A DNA stretch of 64,000 nt from Hordeum vulgare subsp. vulgare (Eukaryota; Streptophyta; Magnoliopsida; Poales; Poaceae). The stretch is from positions 109,866,189-109,930,188 of the forward strand of contig NC_058523.1 of the NCBI RefSeq assembly GCF_904849725.1, written 5' to 3'. The translations under genes and the position numbers were made by a program. Positions 56,928-64,000 of the stretch are shown here, piece by piece. How positions within the stretch are numbered: position 1 is the first letter of the stretch; every line of letters starts with the position of its first letter. Under the pieces are notes generated by a model. The model searched no databases. It saw only the letters and a program-made list of their open reading frames with translations, and was not told the DNA's origin.

Positions 56928-58453
56928 CTATGTGCTCTGAGCCGAAGAAGTATCCGTCTGGTCTGATTGAGCTCGGGCTCGCTTGCCTTCCCTCCACGCC
57001 TTTATTGACGGCTTGTGGCTTGAAATTTCGTTGTCGTGTTGGCGTTCAGCTGCCAGTGCGGCCGTATGCTCCTCGGTCCGGAGGGAATGCTCTGTGTTTC
57101 CGTTGACAGAGATGACTCCCTTGGGTGCAGGCATTTTGAGCTTCGTGTAGGCGTAGTGGGGTACAACGTTGAAGCGGGCGAAAGCTGTGCGACCGAGAAG
57201 GGTGTGGTATCCGTTGTGGAAGGGGACAATGTCGAAGATCAAGTCCTTACTGTGGAAGTTGTCTCACGAACCGGACAAAACATCCTGTGTTATTGTACCC
57301 GAGTAGCGGACTTTGACGCCTGGAATCACTCCTTTAAAAGTAGTGCGGCTTGGTTTAATTCGTGATGGGTCTATGCCCATCTTTTTCACCATATCGGAAT
57401 AAATCATATTAAGGCTACTTCCTTCGTCCATGAGGACACAAGTGAGGTGGAAACCATCAACGATGGGGTCGAGGACCAGGGTGGCCGACCCACCATGAAG
57501 GATACTGGTCGGATGATCCTTGTGTTCGAAGGTGATCGGGCAAGCCGACCAAGGATTGTCTTTAGGTGCTACAAGATCTACGGCGTATACCTCCCGCAGG
57601 GACCGTTTCCACTCCTTTTTGGGTATATGGGTGACATAGATCATGTTCACAGTCTTGACCTCTCGAGGGAACTGATTTTGGCCTCCATTGTTCGGGCCAC
57701 GGGGCTCCTCGCCATCTTCACTTTGTGGGCCCCTATTTTGTTCATCGGTAGCAAGCTTGCCAGCTTTCTTGAACACCCAATAATTACGATTGGTGTGGAT
57801 GGTGGGCTTGTCTTGGGTTCCATGAATCTGGCAGGGCCATTCCATGATCTTATCCCATGGAGTTGGCCCATCCTTGTTCCCTTTGAAGGGTTTCTTCCAC
57901 TGTCCAGGCTTTGTACCGCGAATCCAACATTTACTGTTCTGTCGTCGGCATAACCATTACGGTGGTGGCGTTTGTTCTTGTTTTTTCTTGGCTTGCTATT
58001 TTCGTCCCGAACTTTAGAGTTCTCGGGGTCGTACGCATTATGGCTGCACCAAGCTAGCCAATTATATTCACCTGCACAAAAGCAAGCCATTTGTCCCGGT
58101 TGTTGTGCCGAAAGGAAGCTATTGCTTCGGCATCGAGACAGTCTATGATTTGATACTTCTTGGTGAGGAACCGGTTCCAAAATTCTCTAGCTGATTCTCC
58201 CGCCTTCTGGACAACGTTGCTTAGGTCGGATGAATCCGGTGGTCGAACATATGTCCCCTGAAAGTTAGCTAGGAAAGCATCCTCGAGGTCTTCCCAGATT
58301 CCAATGGAATCTTCGGGTAGGCTGTTCAACCAATGTCATGCTGGTCCTTTGAGTTTTAGCAGCAAGTACTTTACGGCGGAGGGATTGTCTCCTCTGGCCA
58401 TATGAATATGGAGAATGAAATCATGTGTTCACATGGTGGGGTATGTAATCCCG
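56928..58453 (-). pseudogene. gag: T2 gag and protease remnant
   Basis: Gag: LNSLPEDSIGIWEDLEDAFLANFQG at about 58330-58255, then REFWNRFLTKKYQIIDC. Protease: PITFEHKDHPTSILHGGSATLVLDPIV with the active-site-like VLMDEGSSLNMIYSD (about 57440-57400), then FDIVPFHNGYHTLLGRTAFARFN and PAPKGVISVNGNTEHSLR. Several frameshifts separate the parts. The upstream gag is cut by S3 at 58454. The motifs match grass Tat-type elements with an antisense ORF. Confidence 0.8.
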
Positions 58454-60161
58454 TGATATGTCTCCAACGTATCTATAATTTTTGATGGTTTCATGCTACT
58501 CCCTCCGTTCCTAAATATTTGTCTTTTTAGAGATTTCACTACGGACTACATACGGCTGTATATAGACATAATTTAAAGTATAGATTCATTCATTTTCCTT
58601 CGTATGTAGACCGTAGTTGAATATTTAGAAAGACAAATATTTAGAAACGGAGGGAGTATTATCTTGTCAAACTTTGGATGTTTTGCATGCCTTTTAATTA
58701 TTTTCTGAGACTAACCTATTAACTCAGTGCCAAGTAGCAGTTCCTGTTTTTTCCATCTTTTTGACCCCTTTGAGAGGAGATTTTGAAATGGAGTCCAAAC
58801 GGAAGAAAATCCCCGAAAAGATTTTTTCTGGAACGGAAGATGATCGAATAGCTTGGGGGCCAAGCCCGAAGAGCCCCACGGCCCCACAAGCCCCCACCCA
58901 GCGGCCAGGGGGGCCATGCCATGCAGGCTTGTGGGACCCCTGGAGGTCCCCTGACCTAGATCTTGCGCATATAAATTCCCAAATATTCCCAAAAAAATCA
59001 GGGGAGCATTGTAATCACTTTTCCACCGCCGCAAGCTTCTGTCTCCGCAAGACCCCATCAGGGGCACATCCCGGTGCCCTGCCGGAGGGGGGATTCGGAC
59101 ACGGAAGGCTTCTCCATCAACACAATGACATGTCCGATGATGCGTGAGTAGTTCACCATAGACTTACGGGTCCATAGCTAGTAACCAGATGGCTTCTTCT
59201 CTCTCTTGGATCTTCAATACAAAGTTCTCCATGATCTTCATGGAGATCTATCCGATGTAATATTCTTTTGTGGTGTGTTTGTCGAGATCCGATGAATTGT
59301 GGATTTATGATCAGATTATGTATGAATCTTATTTGAGTTTCTTCTGATCTCTCTTATGCATGATTTCATATCCTTGTAATTCTCTTCGAGTTGTGGGTTT
59401 TGTTTGGCCAACTAGATCTATGATTCTTGCAATGGGAGAAATGCTTGTTTTGGGTTCATATCGTGCGGTGACCTCACCCAGTGACAGAAGGGGTAGCGAG
59501 GCACGTATCGTGTTGTTGCCATCAAGGGTAAAAAGATGGGTTTTTCGTCATTGGTTTGACATTATCCCTCTACATCATGTCATCTTGCTTAAAGTGTTAT
59601 TCTGTTCGTCATGAACTCAATACACTAGATGTATGCTGGATAGCGGTCGATGTGTGGAGTAATAGTAGTAGATGCAGAAAGTATCGTTCTACTTGTCTCG
59701 GGACGTGATGCCTATATGCTAGATCATTGCCTTAGATATCGTCATGGCTTTGCGCGGTTCTATCAATTGCTCGACAGTAATTTGTTCACCCATCGTAATA
59801 CTTGATATTTTGAGAGAAGCCTCTAGTGAACACTATGCCCCCCAGGGTCTACTCCACACCACATTTTCAGCCTTACACTTTTTACTTTGTTGCACTTTCC
59901 GCCTTCAGATCTCACTTTTGCAAACAATCTTGAAGGGATTGACAACCCCTTTGAAGCGTTGGGTGCAAGTTTGTTTGTGTTTGCGCGGGTACTCTGGACT
60001 TGACAAGACCCTCCTTCTGGATCGATACCTTGGTTCTCAAACTAAGGGAAATACTTACTGCTCCTGTGTTGCATCACCCTTTCCTCTTCAAGGGAAAAAC
60101 CAACGCAAGCCCAATCTCCGTCAACATGTCAATTTCTGGCGCTGTTGTTTGAGAAGTAGCA
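58454..60161 (+). repeat. S3 5' LTR (contains a MITE)
   Basis: TGATATGTCTCCAACG to agtagca, 1708 bp including the 158-bp MITE. A GC-rich hairpin (about 58880-58940) lies upstream of a TATA-like gcatataaattcc (58967-58979). Confidence 0.9.
58499..58656 (+). mobile_element. Stowaway MITE (Athos-like)
   Basis: 158 bp with terminal inverted repeats CTCCCTCCGTTCCTAAATAT / ATATTTAGAAACGGAGGGAG and a TA target duplication (58497-58498, 58657-58658). Homologous S LTRs lack it (tttcatgcta|ttatcttg). TIR and TA target are diagnostic of Tc1/mariner Stowaway; the Athos assignment is from memory. Confidence 0.93.
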
Positions 60162-60171
60162 GAAGGATTTC

Positions 60172-60189
60172 TGGCACCGTTGCCGGGGA
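60172..60189 (+). promoter_or_regulatory. S3 primer-binding site (tRNA-Asp)
   Basis: TGGCACCGTTGCCGGGGA, one mismatch from the tRNA-Asp complement, 10 nt after the LTR. Confidence 0.9.
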
Positions 60190-60365
60190 GGAAGATCAAG
60201 TCCAGAACTCATCCAAGTAAGTGTCGCAAACTCATCTCTTGCATTTACTTTGTTTGCCAGTTGCCTCTCGTTTTCCTCTCCCCCACTTCACCAATTTGCC
60301 TTTTTCGTTCGCCCTTTTTCTCGCCCGCTTTTTTTTTGCTCATGTGCTTGCTTGCTGAAGTCACC

Positions 60366-62435
60366 ATGAACGAAAACACCAAGCTTTGTGACTTCTCGAA
60401 TACTAATAATAGTGATTTTATTAGTACTCCGATTGCTCCCGCCACTAGTGCGGAGTCATACGAAATCAATGCCGCTTTGCTGAATCTTGTTATGAAAGAG
60501 CAATTCTCTGGCCTTCCTAGTGAAGATGTCGCATCCCATCTCAATACCTTCATTGAGCTTTGCGATATGCAAAAGAAAAAAGATGTGGATAATGACGTGA
60601 TCAAATTGAAGCTTTTTTCCTTTCTCGTTGCGAGATCGCGCAAAAACTTGGTTTTCTTCTTTGCCCAAAAATAGTATCGATTCTTGGGATAAATGCAAAG
60701 ATGCTTATATATCCAAGTATTTTCCGCCGGCTAAGATCATCTCTCTCCGTAATGATATCATGAATTTCAAGCAACTTGATCATGAGCATGTTGCACAAGC
60801 TTGGGAGAGAATGAAATTAATGATTAGAAATTGTCCCGCTCATGGCTTGAGCCTTTGGATGATTATTCAAATATTTTACGCTGGCTTGAATTTCACTTCT
60901 AGAAATATCTTGGACTCCGCCTCAGGTGGAACGCTCATGGAAATCACGTTAGGAGAAGCCACAAAGCTCTTAGATAACATCATGACGAACTACTCTCAGT
61001 GGCACACTGAAAGGTCACCTACTAGTAAGAAAGTACACGCTATAGAAGAAATTAACTCGTTGAGTGCTAAGATGGATCAGTTAATGAATTTGGTTGCTAG
61101 TAGAAGTGCTCCTTTGGATCCTAAAGATTTTCCTTTGTCTTCTTTGATTGAGAGTAGCAATGCTAGCTTGGACGTAAATTTTGTTGGTCGGAATAACTTT
61201 GGCAACAACAACACTTTTAGAGGAAACTATGTTCCTAGGCCTTTTCCTAGTAACTCCTCTAATAACTTTGGCAACTCCTACAACAATACCCATGGAAATT
61301 ACAATAGATTACCCTCTGATCTAGAGAGTAATATCAAAGAGTTCATCAACTCTCAAAAGATTTTCAATGTGTCCATAGAGGAAAAACTACTCAAAATTTT
61401 ACTAAAAGCGTTGACAGGATTTCTTGTGATGTTGATGCTTTGAAAGTTAGATGTGCTCCTCCCAAAATCAACATGGATGAAACTTTGAAAGCAATGCGTG
61501 TTTCCATGATTGAGAGCCAAGAAAGAACCGCCCAAATTTGTGCTAGACATGAATGGCTTAAAAAGGCGTGTTCTCGTGATGAGAATCACGAAGATCTTAA
61601 AGTGCTTGGTGTGAATCCCATTGAATCTTTGTTTTCTTGTGTCAAACCTAATATTTATGGGGCTGGATATGAATCCACTTTGGTTGAATAGTGCCCCAAT
61701 GATTCGGAGTCCATCTATCTTGATGCTAAAAGCATTAAAAGTGGAGTAGAAGATGTTAAAACTTTGAGTAGTAATGAAATTACTACTGTGGATTTCAAGG
61801 AATTCAATTGTGATAGTTGCTCCTTGATTGAATGCATTTATTTGATGCAATCCATGTTAAACTCTCCGCACGCTTATAGCCAAAACAAAGCCTTTACCGA
61901 TCATATCATCGAAGCTATGATAAAAGCTCTTGAAGAGCAACTTGAATTGGAAGTCTCTATCCCTAGAAAGCTTCATGATGAGTGGGAACCTACCATCAAA
62001 ATCAAAATCAAAAACTATGAGTGCAATGCTTTGTGTGATTTGGGTGCTAGTGTTTCTGCGATTCCAAAGTCTTCATGTGATATTCTGGGTTTTAATGAGA
62101 TTGAAGAGTGTTCTCTTAATTTGCATCTTGCTGATTCTACTATCAATAAACCCATGGGAAGGACCAATGATGTTCTTATTATTGCAAATAGGAACTATGT
62201 ACCCGTGGATTTCATTCTGCTTGACATTGATTGCAATCCTACATGCCCTATTATTCTTGGTAGACCTTTCCTAAGGACTATCGGTGCTATCATCGATATG
62301 AAGGAAGGGAATATTAGATTTAAATTTCCTTTAAGGAAGGGCATGGAACACTTTCCTAGAAATAAAATAAGATTGCCTTATAAATCCATGATGAGGGCTA
62401 CTTATGGTTTGAGCACCAAAGACGACGATACGTGA
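60366..62435 (+). pseudogene. gag: S3 gag and retropepsin-like protease
   Basis: ATG at 60366 (MNENTKLCDFSNTNNSDF). The frame is lost in a T-rich run near 60615 and regained as RDRAKTWFSSLPKNSIDSW at 60631. Gag goes on with HVAQAWERMKLMIRNC and an asparagine/glycine-rich tail (NNFGNNNTF...). A second break is near 61395, and a TAG lies at 61689. The protease (about 62000-62435) is open: CDLGASVSAIPKSSCD, IDCNPTCPIILGRPFLRT, ending LSTKDDDT. The catalytic Asp is retained. No pol follows; the next sequence is the conserved 3' noncoding block. Confidence 0.88.
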
Positions 62436-64000
62436 TTCTATCGCTACTATGCCTAGCTAAGGGCGTTAAACAATAGCGCTTGTTGGGAGGCAACCCAATG
62501 AATTTATCTTTTCTCTTTCTGTTTTGTTGCGTCCACACTTTCACAATTCTGTTGTGATTGTGATTTTTGTGTTTCTTTTTGTGTTTGAGCCAAGAAAAAC
62601 CTTTATGATTAGTCTTGGTAATGGTTGTTTGATCTTGCTGGAAAAAGACACAAACTTTTCGCTCACGAGATGATTTTTCATTTTTATTCAGAAAGATATT
62701 TTGAGTTGATTCTTTTTGCTGAGGATTGATATGATTTTTACCTAGATCTTCGTAATTGTACAGATTTTTTGAGGTACCAGAAGTATATGAAGTATACAGA
62801 TTGCTACAGACTGGTCTGTTTTTGACAGATTCTGTTTTTGTTGAGTTGGTTGCTTGTTTTGACGAAACTATGGTTAGTATCGGAGGGTACTAGCCATGGA
62901 AAAGTGAGAATACAGTAGCCCATCATAAATATAGATGGAATTCAAGTTTGATACAGTACCAAAAGAAGTGGTAGTTTGTTTTCTTGTACTAATGTTATCA
63001 CAAGTTTCTGCTTAAGTTTTGTGTTGTGAAGTTTTCAAGTTTTGGGTGACGTTCTGATGGACAAAGAGATAAGGAGTGGAAAGAGCTCAATCCTAGGGAT
63101 GCCCAAGGCACCCCAAGCCAAATTCAAGGACACCAAAAAGCCTAAGCTTGGGGATGCCCCGGGAAGGCATCCCCTCTTTCGTCTTCAATCCATCGGTAAC
63201 TTACTTGGAGCTATATTTTTATTCACCACATGATATGTGTTTTTCTTCGAGCGTCTTGTATCATAGCAGTCTTTTCTTTTTGTTGTGTCACAATCATCCT
63301 TGCTGAACACCTTTTTGAGAGAGATATACATGCACTCATCGTGATTTTGCTAGAATGCTCATAGTGCTTCACTTATATCTTTTGAGCTAGATACTTTTGC
63401 TCTTGTGCTTCACTTATATCTTTTCAGCTAGATACTTTTGCTCTAGTGCTTCACTTATATCTTTTGAACTAGATCATTTTGCTCTTGTGCTTCACTTATA
63501 TCTTTAGAGCAATATGGTTCATGAATTGGTAGTTGCCTTATGCTATGAAAGTAGTCCCATGTGCTAGGTACCCAAAGAGGATGCAAAAACCTCCATCTTC
63601 ATGTGCATTGAGTAGAAAGAGAAGTTTCGATTCCTCTCAATTAATTTTGAGACACGGATTCAGTAATATTGAGAGTTATGTTATTAGGGTGTTGTGAATC
63701 TAGAAATACTTGTGTTGAAGTTAGTGATTCCCGTAGCATCCATATATGGTGAACCGCTATGTTAGGAAGTCGGAGCATAATTGATCTATTGATTGTCATC
63801 CTTTGTGTTGAGGTCGGGATTGCGCGATGGTTTACACCTACCAACCCTTCCCCTCGGAGTATGCGTTTAGCACTTTGTTTCTATTACTAATAAAAACTTT
63901 TGCAACAAGTATGTGAGTTCTTTATGACTAATGTTGAGTCCATGGTATAGATGCACTTTCACCTTCCACCATTGCTAGCCTCTCTAGAGACGCGCAATTC
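62436..64000 (+). other. S3 3' noncoding region (to window end)
   Basis: Begins with the post-stop block GCCTAGCTAAGGGCGTTAAA and AGCGCTTGTTGGGAGGC (62450-62507). It then aligns in reverse with S1 from about 2120 down to 690. Contains hairpins (63096-63174), four 41-bp repeats and the antisense small ORF (63641-63844, -). The PPT and 3' LTR are beyond the window. Confidence 0.82.
63362..63505 (+). repeat. 41-bp tandem repeat, four copies
   Basis: Unit contains gtgcttcacttatatctttt followed by agctagatacttttgctct. Four units with minor differences; S1 has two, S2 about three degenerate ones. Confidence 0.85.

Larger units (their letters stand above)
17966..58453 (-). mobile_element. T2: Tat-like Ty3/gypsy element with antisense ORF, interrupted by S2 and cut by S3
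   Basis: On plus the order is 3' LTR (17966-18636), antisense coding region (19001-21554 and 54952-55737), noncoding stretch (55738-56927), then protease and gag on minus (56928-58453). S2 (21555-54946) inserted into the antisense coding region with TSD gaggc. S3 inserted into gag at 58454, so the T2 5' LTR is beyond the window or lost. No RT or integrase is seen between protease and the antisense ORF, so this copy or its family lacks pol. Confidence 0.75.
58454..64000 (+). mobile_element. S3: pol-less Athila-like LTR retrotransposon, 5' part
   Basis: Plus-oriented. The 5' LTR at 58454-60161 is inserted in T2 gag, after tcccg (58449-58453), which would be its TSD. PBS at 60172-60189, gag-protease at 60366-62435, then a 3' noncoding region running off the window. 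It belongs to the same family as S1 and S2; its LTR is closest to S1, while its coding region is like S2. Confidence 0.9.

Noticed and set aside
57036..57953. Plus-strand frames of 109-168 codons over T2 gag-protease
   Set aside because: They are shadows of the gag-protease coding on minus, where the DEGSS and LGRTAFARFN motifs are found.
63362..63505. Regular repeats that could suggest a CRISPR array
   Set aside because: Units are contiguous with no unique spacers, and the context is a plant retrotransposon.

Overview
This 64 kb window looks like intergenic DNA from a large grass genome, almost certainly Triticeae (wheat, barley, rye or Aegilops). No host gene, tRNA or rRNA gene was recognised. 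Nearly everything is nested LTR retrotransposons, whose boundaries were set by LTR ends (TG...CA), 5-bp target-site duplications (TSDs), primer-binding sites (PBS) and polypurine tracts (PPT). The Triticeae assignment rests on a Sukkula LARD element, a Stowaway MITE with the CTCCCTCCGTTCC terminus, and Athila-lineage elements with a tRNA-Asp PBS. Family names other than Sukkula are not assigned; working labels are used below.

Oldest layer. T1 (17123-17965, + strand) and T2 (17966-58453, - strand) are fragments of Tat-like Ty3/gypsy elements. T2 carries degraded gag-protease on the - strand, no visible pol, and an antisense (+ strand) coding region of the 'putative gypsy-type transposon' (Transposase_28-like) family. 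That coding region was split when S2 inserted into it.

Second layer. S1 (1-17122, -), S2 (21555-54946, -) and S3 (58454-64000, +) belong to one pol-less Athila-like family. S2 is complete, with TSD gaggc on both sides. S1 runs off the left edge of the window and S3 off the right. S2 and S3 carry gag plus a retropepsin-like domain. S1 has the same LTR, leader and 3' noncoding region but carries an unrelated ORF instead of gag-protease.

Third layer. (i) Element A (3385-15959, -) sits in the S1 LTR. It is an Athila-lineage element with nearly full-length gag, protease, RT, RNase H and integrase, arranged as a three-LTR tandem (LTR fragment, partial internal, LTR, full internal, LTR), and the whole array is flanked by one TSD, tcgag. 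(ii) A Sukkula LARD (22181-37329, -) sits in the S2 3' LTR. It has 4.8-kb LTRs and a noncoding interior, and its 5' LTR is enlarged by a tandem duplication of about 2.4 kb. (iii) Element D (39427-49441, +; TSD gtagg) sits in the S2 3' noncoding region. It has gag-protease and an Athila-type 3' ORF but no pol. A Stowaway MITE (58499-58656) sits in the S3 LTR.

How they may work together. A, D and the S family share a tRNA-Asp PBS, a similar PPT, a small hairpin just before the PPT, and a GC-rich promoter-proximal hairpin with CCACAAGC / GCTTGTGG arms. Only A encodes pol. The simplest reading is a parasite network in which A-type elements supplied RT and integrase to the pol-less D and S elements. 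The most unusual observations are the same GC-rich hairpin reused as an apparent internal promoter ahead of the 3' ORFs of A and D, the ORF replacement in S1, and the three-LTR tandem in A. All gag-pol reading frames are broken by stops or frameshifts; the 138-codon 3' ORF of A is the only element ORF that reads as intact.
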